NCBI GenBank assembly: GCA_022822005.1
Contig: JAJECO010000096.1
Span: 1 to 64,000, forward strand
Source: Candidatus Poribacteria bacterium
GTDB lineage: Bacteria; Poribacteria; WGA-4E; PCPOR2b
Direction: 5' to 3'
Length of the DNA stretch: 64,000 nt
Part shown: in pieces, positions 53,730-64,000 of the stretch
Position numbering within the stretch: the first letter of the stretch is position 1
Layout of the letters: each line of letters begins with the position of its first letter
The notes under the pieces: model-generated
Seen by the model: only the letters and a program-made list of their open reading frames with translations
What the model was told of the DNA's origin: nothing
Databases searched by the model: none
Made by a program: the position numbers and the translations under genes

Positions 53730-54332
53730 ATGACAAAATCAACGTGGTTCCTTTTACTGATTATTATCAACGTAATATTAATTGGCCCGATAAGTGGATT
53801 TGCCGCAGAAGCAAGTGCTGAGAAACAGGGGATATTAGCACAGATTGGAATTGATTTTCAGACAATTATCCTCCAAGCTTTGGGCTTTCTTGTCGTCCTA
53901 CTTGTGCTCTGGAAATTCGTCTTTGGGCGAATTGGCGGACTGTTAGAAGAACGCCAGCAGGAAATCACATCGCGAATGGAGAAATTGGAGGCGGACCAAA
54001 GCGAACTGGATCGATTGAATACCGAAACCCGTCAACGACTCAACGAAATTGAAGCGGAAGGACAGGCAAAAATCCAAGCCGCTATTGATGAAGGAAATGC
54101 CGAACGGCAGCGTATTCTCGATCAAGCACGCCAAGAGGCAAGTACGGAACTTGAACGGGCACGCGCCGAGATCCAGCGCGAAAAGGACGAAGCTATCCTC
54201 GAACTACGAGGTACTGTTGCAGAGATTGCGATTGATGCTGCAAGCAAAATCATCGATCAAACACTTGATGCGGAAAAACATCAGCACATCATCGATGAGT
54301 CCATCAGCCGCCTTCCTACACAGAATGTCTAA
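53730..54332 (+). CDS. atpF: ATP synthase subunit b
   Basis: A 200-residue peripheral-stalk subunit. It has an N-terminal signal-like segment (1-25), one membrane helix (about 43-63, ILQALGFLVVLLVLWKFVF) and a long charged coiled coil. The leader before the membrane helix is like that of atpB. Length and composition are typical. Confidence 0.95.
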   Translation: MTKSTWFLLLIIINVILIGPISGFAAEASAEKQGILAQIGIDFQTIILQALGFLVVLLVLWKFVFGRIGGLLEERQQEITSRMEKLEADQSELDRLNTETRQRLNEIEAEGQAKIQAAIDEGNAERQRILDQARQEASTELERARAEIQREKDEAILELRGTVAEIAIDAASKIIDQTLDAEKHQHIIDESISRLPTQNV

Positions 54333-54347
54333 TATGAAGAATATACG

Positions 54348-54887
54348 ATGAGAGAAACTCGAATTGCTAAACCCTACGCACAGGCATTGTATAGTGCAGC
54401 GACGGAACAGGATATTTTAGATCGCATTGTTGCAGATGTCGGTCAGGTCCTCCAACTGACAGAAGAATCGGAGGATTTCGATCAGTTTCTGACCAACCCC
54501 ATTCTATCGCCGCAGTTCAAGAGCGAGATGTTCCAGCAACTTCTTTCCGAAACTGTTCATCCGCTCATGCTCAATTTTCTGCTCTTGCTGGCACTGAAAC
54601 AACGGGAGAGAGCCTTAGTCGCAATCTTACAGATGTTTCTGGAGATCGTTGACCTGCAAGCGGGGCGTGTCGTCGCACAGATAACATCAGCAGTCCCGCT
54701 CACTGAAGAACAAAAAACCACACTCTCCCAGCAATTGAGTAACTATTCGGGGGCGGAGGTGCGCCTTGAATTGACCGAAGACGCTGCGATTCAAGGAGGC
54801 GTTATTGTACGCTTAGGAGATACCGTGTTTGATGGAAGTATCACATCGCAGCTGGAACAAATGAGAACATTACTTGCGAGGGGATAA
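54348..54887 (+). CDS. atpH: ATP synthase subunit delta
   Basis: A 179-residue OSCP-type subunit that joins the stalk to F1. ETRIAKPYAQALYSAA at the N-terminus and the C-terminal GGVIVRLGDTVFDGSITSQL are diagnostic. It is 15 bp after atpF. Confidence 0.95.
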   Translation: MRETRIAKPYAQALYSAATEQDILDRIVADVGQVLQLTEESEDFDQFLTNPILSPQFKSEMFQQLLSETVHPLMLNFLLLLALKQRERALVAILQMFLEIVDLQAGRVVAQITSAVPLTEEQKTTLSQQLSNYSGAEVRLELTEDAAIQGGVIVRLGDTVFDGSITSQLEQMRTLLARG

Positions 54888-54902
54888 GGGAGATTATTAT
54901 TC

Positions 54903-56435
54903 ATGGCAAGAGAAGTTAGACCCGACGAAGTATCAAATATTCTAAAACAACAACTACTACAATATAGCCAGCAGGTTGACGTATACGACTCCGGAACTGT
55001 GCTCGAAGTAGGCGACGGTATTGCCCGTGTACACGGGCTTGCCAACGTCATGGCGAGCGAAATGATCGAATTTCCCAACGACGTTTCCGGGATGGCATTT
55101 AACCTCGAAGAGGACAATGTCGGTTGCGTGCTCTTTGGCGAAGATAGGCTAATCCATGAGGGAGATCTCGCCAAGCGAACCAATAGATTGCTCGAAGTAC
55201 CCGTCGGCGAGGCATTGCTTGGACGCGTTGTAAACGCCCTTGGACAACCTATTGATGGTAAAGGGGAAATAAAGACTGACGAGACCCTACCCGTTGAACG
55301 GAAGGGGTTGGGCATTGTGCAACGTCAACCGGTAAGCGAACCGCTTTACACCGGATTGAAGGCGATTGACGCGATGACACCAATCGGACGAGGGCAGCGG
55401 GAGCTAATCATCGGCGACCGTCAAACGGGCAAAACGGCTATCCCTATCGATACCATCATTAACCAGAAAAATACAGATGTATTCTGCATCTACGTGGCGG
55501 TTGGACAGAAGGGATCGACGGTGGCGCAGGTTGTAAATACCTTAGAACAGTACGGCGCAATGGATTACACGGTTGTTGTTTCTGCGCCAGCAAGTGAACC
55601 CTCCCCGCTCCAATATCTCGCACCTTACACAGGGACCTCAATGGGAGAATACTTCCGCGATCGGGGACAACACGCGTTAGTTATCTATGATGATCTTACC
55701 AAACATGCGTGGGCGTATCGTCAGATGTCGCTGCTCTCGCGGCGTCCGCCGGGGCGTGAAGCGTATCCGGGCGATGTCTTTTATCTCCACTCCCGTTTGT
55801 TGGAGCGTGCTGCAAAACTTAGCGACGAGTTAGGTGGCGGTTCATTGACCTCTCTCCCGATTATCGAAATCTTTGAAGGCGACCTCACAACTTATATTCC
55901 AACCAACGTAATTTCCATTACCGACGGGCAAATTTATTTGACCTCGGAGCTCTTCAACCAAGGCGTTCGTCCGGCGATCGATGTCGGCACCTCAGTATCC
56001 CGCGTTGGTGGGGACGCACAGACGCGAGCAATGAAGTCAGACGAAGTCGCAGGTACGCTGAAACTCGACTTGGCCAGTTTCCGAGAGGTTGCCGCGTTCG
56101 CACAATTTGGATCTGATCTGGACGCTTCTACACAAGCCCAACTCCGGCGCGGAGAACAACTCGTTGAATTGCTGAAACAACCTCAATACGAGCCAATGCC
56201 CGTTGAAAAACAGATCGCCTCAATTTTCTGCGGATCGAACGGCTATCTGGATGACCTTGAGACAACTGACGTCGCTCGGTTTGAATCCGAATTCTTAGTA
56301 TACATGGACAGAAACCACGCAGACCTCCTCAAGGCGATTGTTGATACCGGGGAACTTAGCGACGAGCTGACTGAACAACTCCACGCTGCCGTGCAAAGTT
56401 TTAAGGATGGGTTCAATCCAGATACAGAATCGTAA
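54903..56435 (+). CDS. atpA: ATP synthase subunit alpha
   Basis: A 510-residue non-catalytic F1 subunit. The P-loop GDRQTGKT lies at about 171-178. The nucleotide-linked Arg is in [10 protein letters not shown], and [20 protein letters not shown] is conserved. Full length. GGAGAT precedes the ATG. Confidence 0.98.
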   Translation: MAREVRPDEVSNILKQQLLQYSQQVDVYDSGTVLEVGDGIARVHGLANVMASEMIEFPNDVSGMAFNLEEDNVGCVLFGEDRLIHEGDLAKRTNRLLEVPVGEALLGRVVNALGQPIDGKGEIKTDETLPVERKGLGIVQRQPVSEPLYTGLKAIDAMTPIGRGQRELIIGDRQTGKTAIPIDTIINQKNTDVFCIYVAVGQKGSTVAQVVNTLEQYGAMDYTVVVSAPASEPSPLQYLAPYTGTSMGEYFRDRGQHALVIYDDLTKHAWAYRQMSLLSRRPPGREAYPGDVFYLHSRLLERAAKLSDELGGGSLTSLPIIEIFEGDLTTYIPTNVISITDGQIYLTSELFNQGVRPAIDVGTSVSRVGGDAQTRAMKSDEVAGTLKLDLASFREVAAFAQFGSDLDASTQAQLRRGEQLVELLKQPQYEPMPVEKQIASIFCGSNGYLDDLETTDVARFESEFLVYMDRNHADLLKAIVDTGELSDELTEQLHAAVQSFKDGFNPDTES

Positions 56436-56452
56436 GATAGAAGGTTGATGCC

Positions 56453-57319
56453 ATGGCAACATTACGTGAAATTAGACGGCGTATCGCAAGTATTGAGAAT
56501 ATCGCGCAGGTAACAGATGCAATGCGAGTGGTTGCTGCAGCGAGGTTGCGCCGGGCGCAGGAAAATATCCTCGCCACCCGCCCCTTCGCGGATAAATTCA
56601 ATACAATTCTGGGGCATCTTATTGCCCAGATCGAAAATCCCTCCCACCCGTTGCTCGAATCGCGCGAACTTAAACGCGTTTGCCTAATCTCCGTCTCCGC
56701 AGACCGTGGGCTATGCGGTAGTTTTAATAGCAACGTAATCCGAACAACAGCACAGCGGGCAGAACATTATCAAGAGCAAGGTGCGGAAGTGAACATCATC
56801 TGTGTCGGTAGACGCACACGAGACCATTTCGCACGACGCGATTATAACATCATCGCTGAGTACGTGAATATTTTTAGGCAACTCGCATTTGAAACTGCTG
56901 TTGAGATCGTGGAAGAATTTGAACATCTGTATAGGGACAAGCAGGTTGACAGGGTCGAAGTCATTTATAATGATTTCAAATCCGCAATTCTACAAGTAGT
57001 TTTGGTCGAACAATTGCTGCCACTCACCCCCGAAGTGCCAACCGGAGATGAACTTTTCCTCGATTATCTATATGAGCCAGAACAAGAAGCAATCTTTCAG
57101 TCTGTACTGGCAAAACACCTGAATATGCAGATGTGGAAAGTTCTGTTAGATTCTAATGCCGCGGAGCAAGCAGCACGGATGGCAGCAATGGAAAACGCAA
57201 CGCGTAACGCCAATGAACTTATTGATGATTTAATTCTTCAACGTAATCGCGCCCGCCAGACCCAGATCACGACGGAGATTTCTGAGATTGTCAGTGGTGC
57301 AGCAGCGCTGGAGGGCTAA
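56453..57319 (+). CDS. atpG: ATP synthase subunit gamma
   Basis: A 288-residue central rotor shaft. The N-terminal coiled coil TLREIRRRIASIENIAQVT, DRGLCGSFN in the middle, and the C-terminal RQTQITTEISEIVSGAAAL are diagnostic. Unlike in standard operons, atpD does not follow: five unrelated genes and a MITE-like element (5.2 kb) intervene. Confidence 0.97.
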   Translation: MATLREIRRRIASIENIAQVTDAMRVVAAARLRRAQENILATRPFADKFNTILGHLIAQIENPSHPLLESRELKRVCLISVSADRGLCGSFNSNVIRTTAQRAEHYQEQGAEVNIICVGRRTRDHFARRDYNIIAEYVNIFRQLAFETAVEIVEEFEHLYRDKQVDRVEVIYNDFKSAILQVVLVEQLLPLTPEVPTGDELFLDYLYEPEQEAIFQSVLAKHLNMQMWKVLLDSNAAEQAARMAAMENATRNANELIDDLILQRNRARQTQITTEISEIVSGAAALEG

Positions 57320-57367
57320 AATCTGTGAGGCGGGTAGTGTCCTCAATACGAGAAACGGAAACAAGCG

Positions 57368-57766
57368 ATGAGCGCACAGAAGCCGATTATCATCGATCAA
57401 GCAGAGCTCAAATGGGAAGGCTGGAAAGACGCAGATCTTGCCGCCAAGAGTGCGATTCGTTGGAAGCTTCTGGTTACTGGAGAAAGGGGACCGAGCAGCG
57501 GGCTCGTTACGGGCGTAGCAGAGTTCCCACCCGGCACACGACTCCCTCTTCACCACCATGAGCCAGAGGAGACGTATTACGTCATCAGTGGCAACGGTCA
57601 CATGGTAATTGACGATCATGAAGCGGAAATCGGACCGGGTTCAGCGATCTACATCCCGTCCAACGCGAAACATGCCGTCCGCTGTACCAGCAGCGAGCCG
57701 TTGGTTTTCGTGTTCTCCTTCGCGTGCGATCGCTTCGATCAAATAGTTTATCATTTCGATGAGTAG
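57368..57766 (+). CDS. Cupin-domain protein
   Basis: A 132-residue single-domain cupin. Motif 1 (PLHHHEPEETYYVISGNG) has the metal-binding His-His/Glu set, and motif 2 (AIYIPSNAKHAVRC) has the third His. Such small cupins include isomerases, dioxygenases and ligand sensors, and the function is open. It begins the row of genes inserted between atpG and atpD. Confidence 0.88.
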   Translation: MSAQKPIIIDQAELKWEGWKDADLAAKSAIRWKLLVTGERGPSSGLVTGVAEFPPGTRLPLHHHEPEETYYVISGNGHMVIDDHEAEIGPGSAIYIPSNAKHAVRCTSSEPLVFVFSFACDRFDQIVYHFDE

Positions 57767-57802
57767 AGGTCGTTCGCAGCGGGTGTAATTGGAGGCGAAA
57801 AC

Positions 57803-58276
57803 ATGCCTTACAACGTCAGCAAACAGATTCAAGAAGCGATGGAACGGGGCGATTTTAAGGACCTACCCGGTAAGGGTAAACCCCAGCAACGCCATGATAA
57901 TCCTTACATCCCGCCAGCAGTTCGCACGGTCAATCAGATGCTCAAGGAAAACGGATTCGCACCCCGCTGGATCGAAGTGGATAAGGAAATTCGGGCCGAA
58001 ACCGAGAACGCAGAAAAATTAATCGAGAATCTTAAAGGACGGCGAAGCCGTTTGGAAGCGCAGTTCCGGGGGCAACCCCTAAAACGTGACGCGATTCGAT
58101 CCGTTTTTGAGCTGGAGCGCACACAGGCATTGGAAGCGTACACTGACCAATTACAACAACTCAATAAAAAAATCCAGCAGTGGAACCTTATGATGCCCCT
58201 GCGTGACAAACAACACCCACTGCATAACCTTGATGCAGCGACCGCTGATTTCCACAAGGAATGTCCTAGTCTTTAG
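57803..58276 (+). CDS. DUF1992 (DnaJ homologue subfamily C member 28-like) protein
   Basis: A 157-residue protein. The N-terminal IQEAMERGDFKDLPGKGKP is the DUF1992 signature, followed by ENGFAPRWIEVDKEI and a long helical region (about 65-135). No J domain is present. Function of the family is unknown. A GGAGG-like site is near the ATG (TTGGAGGCG). Confidence 0.87.
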   Translation: MPYNVSKQIQEAMERGDFKDLPGKGKPQQRHDNPYIPPAVRTVNQMLKENGFAPRWIEVDKEIRAETENAEKLIENLKGRRSRLEAQFRGQPLKRDAIRSVFELERTQALEAYTDQLQQLNKKIQQWNLMMPLRDKQHPLHNLDAATADFHKECPSL

Positions 58277-58369
58277 TTTTACTGTAACGAAACCTAAAAC
58301 CCAAAAAATATGTGGCTCAAAAGCTCACACCTAACCGTTAATCTACTTTACACTAAAGGAGACCAACTG

Positions 58370-59209
58370 ATGCAGTTCAGATTCGGCAGTATGTTTCTAG
58401 CTGCCCTGATAGCGATAGTTGCTTTAGCTGGCTGTGAAGCTGGCAGAGATATGATGACGGACATGATGCCATCTACGGATACCGGGATGACTGATGCAAT
58501 GGACATGGTGTCCTCCACAGATACTGAGATGGCTGATATGATGGACATGATGTCCTCCATGGATACCGATATGGCTGATATGGAAGCGGTTCCAGTGAAG
58601 TTAGTGTGGTTAGTTAACTATCCGGTCGGGGGGAAAGCTGACTATCTTGCATGGATTGCCGCTGTTGCACCGACACTATTAGCACCAGAAGAACTCAATC
58701 GGGTAGCATCTTACGATAACGCCCGCGGTGAAAGTCCGCATCGACTCGTGGAGTTTGAGTTTGATAGCTATGTGGATGCAGCGACATATCTGAGCCGTCC
58801 CGATGTCGCTGCGGTTTTTGAGGCACTTCCAGATCAAAGCAGTGAGGTAAGTACCCATGTATTTGCCCAACGCTCTGCCGATTATTCAAAAGACGAAAAT
58901 CCCAGTCGGACAGTTAAACTGGTTTACTTAGTTGACTACCCGCTTGGTGGAAAAGACGCGTATCTGCAGTGGATTGCCTCCGTTGCACCGTCGCTGCAAG
59001 CACCCGAAGAGGTCAAACGGATAGCATCTTACGACAACCTTCACGGTGCGTCTCCACATAGGTTCGTCGAGTTTGAGTTCGAGAGCGTCGCAGAGGCCCA
59101 TTCGTACCTAGAACGGGAGGAGGTACGGGCTGTTAATACCGAACTCCCGAACCAATCAAGTCGCGTAAGTCAGCTTCTGTTTGAGCAGCGTCCGGATTAC
59201 AACGAATAA
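58370..59209 (+). CDS. Lipoprotein with two copies of an unrecognised domain (paralogue 1)
   Basis: A 279-residue lipoprotein. The lipobox LAGC has Cys22. A Met/Asp/Ser-Thr-rich low-complexity linker (about 25-68, units like MDMxSSTDTxMAD) follows. Two domains of about 95 residues then align with each other (about 70-165 and 177-275): V-K-L-V-x-L-V-x-Y-P-x-G-G-K, then APEE, ASYDN, PHR-VEFEFxS and VxAVxxxLP. The ATG at 58370 is chosen because AAAGGAGA precedes it; upstream frame from 58310 lacks a site. Possibly an alpha-beta barrel fold, but not assigned. Confidence 0.8.
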   Translation: MQFRFGSMFLAALIAIVALAGCEAGRDMMTDMMPSTDTGMTDAMDMVSSTDTEMADMMDMMSSMDTDMADMEAVPVKLVWLVNYPVGGKADYLAWIAAVAPTLLAPEELNRVASYDNARGESPHRLVEFEFDSYVDAATYLSRPDVAAVFEALPDQSSEVSTHVFAQRSADYSKDENPSRTVKLVYLVDYPLGGKDAYLQWIASVAPSLQAPEEVKRIASYDNLHGASPHRFVEFEFESVAEAHSYLEREEVRAVNTELPNQSSRVSQLLFEQRPDYNE

Positions 59210-59317
59210 TCGCTAAGATTGGCACGGCTTCCTGAGCAGACCTATGGGGCCCAAAGAGCCGCATTTCCACTCACATAAAATTCAACTAACCTATTATATC
59301 TTAAAAGAGGTTAACTG

Positions 59318-60073
59318 ATGCAATTCAAATTAGGAAGTATACTTACAGTTGCTCTGATAGCGATAGTTGTTTTAGTCGGTTGTGAAGTTACCAGAGATAT
59401 GGTGATGGACACGATGCCATCTACAGATACTGAGATGGCTGATATGGGAGCGGTTCCGGCGAAGTTAGTGTGGTTAGTCGACTATCCGGTTGGCGGGAAA
59501 GCCGACTATATTGCGTGGATTGCGACTGTTGCACCGACACTACAAGCCCCCGAAGAACTCAAACGGGTAGCATCCTATGATAATTTTTATGGTGAGAACC
59601 CGCATCGGCTCGTGGAGTTTGAGTTTGATAGCTATGTGGATGCGGCGACATATCTGAGCCGTCCCGATGTCGCTGCGGTTTTTGAAGCACTTCCAGATCA
59701 CAGTAGTGAGGTCAGTACCCATGTATTTGTCCGACGCTCTGATTACTCAAAAAACGAGGAGACCACCCGGCAGGTTAAAGCTGTTACCTTAGTTGATTAC
59801 CCGCTCGGTGGAAAAGACGCGTATCTGCAGTGGATTGCGTCTATCGCACCAGCACTGCAAGCGCCCGAGGAGGTCAAACGGATAGCATCTTACGACAACC
59901 TTCACGGTGCATCTCCACAGCGGTTCGTTGAGTTTGGGTTTGATAGTATCGAAGAAACCCATTCGTATCTAGAACGGGAGGAGGTACGGGCTGTTAATGC
60001 TGAGCTTCCGAACCGAGCAAGCCGCGTGAAGCTGCTTACGTTTGAGCTGCGTTCAGATTACGTCAACGAATAA
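59318..60073 (+). CDS. Lipoprotein with two copies of an unrecognised domain (paralogue 2)
   Basis: A 251-residue paralogue of the previous gene. It has lipobox LVGC with Cys22, a shorter low-complexity linker, and the same two-domain arrangement (AYLQWIAS, APEEVKRIASYDN, SYLEREEVRAVNAELPN). The two genes and their short downstream spacers (TAATCGCT-AGATTGGCAC) are alike, so a unit of gene plus spacer was duplicated in tandem. Confidence 0.8.
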   Translation: MQFKLGSILTVALIAIVVLVGCEVTRDMVMDTMPSTDTEMADMGAVPAKLVWLVDYPVGGKADYIAWIATVAPTLQAPEELKRVASYDNFYGENPHRLVEFEFDSYVDAATYLSRPDVAAVFEALPDHSSEVSTHVFVRRSDYSKNEETTRQVKAVTLVDYPLGGKDAYLQWIASIAPALQAPEEVKRIASYDNLHGASPQRFVEFGFDSIEETHSYLEREEVRAVNAELPNRASRVKLLTFELRSDYVNE

Positions 60074-60261
60074 TCGCTGAGATTGGCACTGGCTCCTTGA
60101 GCTGCCCCATAGGGCTCAGGAAACCGCGCTTCCACTCATCTTAAATGCAAAATTCGTATTGTCAAAAACGATAGTTTTGAGGTTTTTGATTCCTCCCCTT
60201 GATGAGCCAAAGAACGGAAGCATAATTTTTTATCTTGGGAAAGAAAGCGAGATAATGCTTT

Positions 60262-62052
60262 ATGCGGTTTCAATCTATTACAGCCAATCCATCTCAGATT
60301 ATGGTCGAGCAGCTTGCAGCATTGGATGTGAAATATCTGTTTTATAACTCAGGTTCGCGCGAGGCACGCTTTTTCGATGCACTGCATGCTCACCCAGATA
60401 TACACGGCATTTTGGCACTCCATGAGGGCACTGTCGCAGCACAGGCAGGAGGCTACACGCAGGCGAATCTCGATCCGGCGGTGATGGTTGTCCATCTCGG
60501 CGCGGGCCTTGCCCAATGCCTAGGACAGCTAATCAACATCTGGTCGAGTGGCTTGCCCGTCGTCGTCATCACCTTTGCGGGCGACACCGGCAGCTACGTC
60601 GATCGGATTGAACTGGATCTCAATCACAACTTCGGACCGACCTCCATCGCCGCGCCTTTCACGAAGCAAAACTGGACAGTGATCGAACCCGAAGGGTTGC
60701 CGCAAGCGATTCACCGTGCGTTACTGGTCGCCAAAACGCCATCGGTGGGTCCCGTCCATCTCGCTGTGTATGATCGGGCACTTGGGTCCGAGCAGATAAC
60801 CACAAACATTATTGAGGGGGGTATCCCAGAGCTCCACGCGGGTTATCCATCAGATAGTGATGTCGAGACGCTTGAATCTGCCTTGCACGACGCGAAGTCT
60901 CCGCTGTTTTATATTGGAGATGGAGTCTGGAAGAGCGGTGCGGAAGCCCAAATTATCGCGGTCGCTGAACACTTTGGCGTTTCCTGTGTCAGCAGCTACG
61001 TCCCCGTCGGCACTTGGGAAAGAAGCATCGCAACGAAACATCAACTCAATTGTGGACGGTTGGATCAGACGGTAGATATGCTTCAACCTGACCTGATCGT
61101 TTGTATTGGTGTACATCATCGGGGCGGCGGCAGGTCGGGCGATTTCGATGTATTTTCTAAAGCGCGGCAGGTTATCGCCATTGGATCCGATATTGAGCAT
61201 ATCAAAAATATCCCGTATCTGTCTATAGCAATTCTGGCGGATGAATGTCGGACCTTTGAGCGTCTTCTCAAATTGGCATCGAGTCATTCAACCCCGAATC
61301 ACTTTGACGAGCGACGCACTTGGGCAATTGAACAAGCCGCCGCGTTTCACGTACAGCGAATACATGAGGTGTGGAGGACTGAGATTCAACCAAATCAGAT
61401 CCGATCATGGCTAGTTGCAGAGACGCTAGACACCGCCTTAGAACGTCGTGGCGGTGGGTTGGTGATGCTCGAACAATATGCGGTCCCTTGGGACACTGTG
61501 GGCGGATATACGCTTTCATCAGACACCGTAGCCGGGACAGACACTGGCAGGAACAGATACATCCGCGCTGCCGGTGGATCTGAGGGCTACGGGGTTGGTG
61601 GAACGGTCGGCTTGAAACTCGCAGCCCCTGAAAAGCCGGTCGTTGGGTTGGTCGGTGATGGTTCGCTGTTGTACGCAGAGTCAGGGCTGTGGACTGCAGC
61701 ACATCATGGCATACCGGTGCTCTACATTATTCCCAACAACCAATCCTATGGCGCGGTTGCTTCCTCCTTTGGAAACGCGGGTGGGGTGATGAAGGAGACC
61801 GGGGAATATGCCGGTGTCGTTCTGGAGGGCATCAACCCTGTGAAACTTGCAGAGGGGGTCGGTGTGGAGGGGATGCATGTCCAAGAGGAATCTCGCCTTG
61901 CTGCGGCAATTGAACATGGGTTGAACATGGTTGAAAGGGAAAGGCGCCCATTTCTCTTGAATATTCACTTGCCGCTAGGGTTACCCGAGGGCGGGCGTGC
62001 TGCGGCGCAATTCCGGCTTGCGGATGTCATGTCGCTAACTCAAGCGGCTTAG
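60262..62052 (+). CDS. Thiamine diphosphate enzyme, benzoylformate decarboxylase-like
   Basis: A 596-residue ThDP enzyme. Catalytic Glu55 lies in LALHEGTVAAQAGGY. The Pyr domain segment is VVHLGAGLAQCLGQLINIW. The ThDP/Mg motif GDGSLLYAESG starts at about Gly465 and ends with PNNQSYGAV. It shares only the superfamily fold with the enzyme at 31269-32897. The ribosome site is weak. The substrate is a 2-oxo acid of unknown kind. Its place between atpG and atpD is unexpected. Confidence 0.87.
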   Translation: MRFQSITANPSQIMVEQLAALDVKYLFYNSGSREARFFDALHAHPDIHGILALHEGTVAAQAGGYTQANLDPAVMVVHLGAGLAQCLGQLINIWSSGLPVVVITFAGDTGSYVDRIELDLNHNFGPTSIAAPFTKQNWTVIEPEGLPQAIHRALLVAKTPSVGPVHLAVYDRALGSEQITTNIIEGGIPELHAGYPSDSDVETLESALHDAKSPLFYIGDGVWKSGAEAQIIAVAEHFGVSCVSSYVPVGTWERSIATKHQLNCGRLDQTVDMLQPDLIVCIGVHHRGGGRSGDFDVFSKARQVIAIGSDIEHIKNIPYLSIAILADECRTFERLLKLASSHSTPNHFDERRTWAIEQAAAFHVQRIHEVWRTEIQPNQIRSWLVAETLDTALERRGGGLVMLEQYAVPWDTVGGYTLSSDTVAGTDTGRNRYIRAAGGSEGYGVGGTVGLKLAAPEKPVVGLVGDGSLLYAESGLWTAAHHGIPVLYIIPNNQSYGAVASSFGNAGGVMKETGEYAGVVLEGINPVKLAEGVGVEGMHVQEESRLAAAIEHGLNMVERERRPFLLNIHLPLGLPEGGRAAAQFRLADVMSLTQAA

Positions 62053-62185
62053 TAGGGGCAGGCTTCTTAGTCCCGACGCTTCATCGAGGGGGTATCCCTA
62101 CCATATCATGAGGATTAATCATGTATGGGGACACCGTAAAATGACCTATAAAGAAACGCGTACCGATGTTATTGGTAATATAAAT

Positions 62186-62469
62186 GAGGGGTGCTCATAA
62201 ATAGCTCAGGTCTTACGTACCATTGTAGTTGCCCGATTCATCGGGCGTATTGAGGAAACCGGCTCATGACCTATAAATTAATTTTTCCCTCTGACACTCC
62301 CCTGACAAATTACAAGCGTAAGTCAGTTCCTAAAAGTGAGGGAGGTTCATGACTCAAGGGGCGTCATCACTGGATTCAGGCGTGGCACATTCGCGCCACG
62401 ATACCGAGGATGGTGTGTGGTAGGTCTTGGTCCAACCTGACACATCGAAAGCGACTTATGAGCACCCCT
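62186..62469. mobile_element. MITE-like element upstream of atpD
   Basis: Terminal inverted repeats of 14 bp: AGGGGTGCTCATAA (62187-62200) and TTATGAGCACCCCT (62456-62469). The sequence AATATAAAT flanks the element on both sides (62177-62185, 62470-62478) as a 9-bp target duplication; TAATATAAAT at 62176 and 62469 makes 10. The interior (about 284 bp in total) has no ORF of transposase size. It contains two hairpins: GCCCGAT-TC-ATCGGGC (about 62231-62246) and CGTGGC-GCCACG (about 62381-62400). It ends 33 bases before atpD. The gap 62053-62502 holds nothing else I recognise. Confidence 0.75.
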
Positions 62470-62499
62470 AATATAAATAACTGAGAGAAAGAGAGATAA

Positions 62500-63912
<1,413 letters not shown>

Positions 63913-63927
63913 CCCAATCACATAACT

Positions 63928-64000
63928 ATGCTCGAAAAAAGATTACATCTCGAAATTCGAACACCCGAACAGTTGATTTACGAGGGCGACGTCACCAGTG
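63928..64000 (+). CDS. atpC: ATP synthase subunit epsilon (5' end only)
   Basis: The frame MLEKRLHLEIRTPEQLIYEG begins 15 bases after the atpD stop and runs to the window edge. The LxIxTPExxxYEGxVxS pattern is the epsilon N-terminal beta sandwich. It is truncated by the window end. Confidence 0.88.
   Translation, partial: MLEKRLHLEIRTPEQLIYEGDVTS

Noticed and set aside
60162-60189. Terminator after the second lipoprotein gene (TCAAAAAC/GTTTTTGA)
   Set aside because: An 8-bp A/T-rich stem without a following T run is not convincing.

Overview
This window is a bacterial chromosome segment packed with core metabolism: GOGAT, a TCA-cycle trio, complex I and the F-type ATP synthase. Around these sit sugar-acid and amide catabolism genes, four toxin-antitoxin-like pairs and many small structured repeats. 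Base composition is near 50 percent G+C. Starts mix ATG, GTG and TTG, mostly behind AGGAGG-like ribosome binding sites, and secreted proteins carry lipoproteins and carboxypeptidase-regulatory repeats. The gene content and the abundance of hairpin repeats recall uncultivated lineages such as Candidatus Poribacteria. That placement is an impression; there is no rRNA or tRNA gene here to test it.

Layout. 1-13.3 kb: accessory catabolic enzymes (DHDPS/NAL family, Ldh_2 dehydrogenase, Gfo/Idh/MocA dehydrogenase, SGNH hydrolase, nitrilase-family amidase), a large PAS histidine kinase, an UMF1-type MFS transporter, a YwaF-like membrane protein, purD, a RelE/HigB-like toxin pair and pdxJ. 13.3-20.7 kb: gltB and gltD, separated by a brnTA module that is bracketed by a 65-bp duplication of the gltB 3' end. 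20.7-26.1 kb: a J-domain protein, then a divergent citrate synthase, isocitrate dehydrogenase and malate dehydrogenase. 26.1-33.0 kb: a repeat cluster, larC split at a poly-A run, a PIN-domain pair, a large putative double-nuclease protein, and a ThDP enzyme. 33.0-34.3 kb: an SDR and a PGPGW-like membrane protein.

34.3-51.7 kb: nuoABCD, EFG, H and JKLMN in order, without nuoI. Three insertions break the row: a carboxypeptidase-regulatory membrane protein (D/E), a mntA-hepT module (G/H) and an NhaD-like Na+/H+ antiporter (M/N). 51.7-64 kb: the ATP synthase genes atpZ, atpI, atpB, E, F, H, A, G, then 5.2 kb of unrelated genes (cupin, DUF1992, two tandem lipoproteins, a ThDP enzyme) and a 284-bp MITE-like element, then atpD and the start of atpC. 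The c subunit carries a Q...ES...Y pattern like Na+-binding c rings. With the antiporter inside nuo, this suggests sodium-linked bioenergetics.

The strongest candidates for something undescribed are: the GIY-YIG + PD-(D/E)XK-like + zinc-ribbon protein at 29191-30939; the gltB-tail duplication around brnTA; the two-hairpin repeats with complementary loops; the poly-A junction in larC; and the MITE-like element before atpD. No CRISPR array, rRNA, tRNA or complete insertion sequence was seen.
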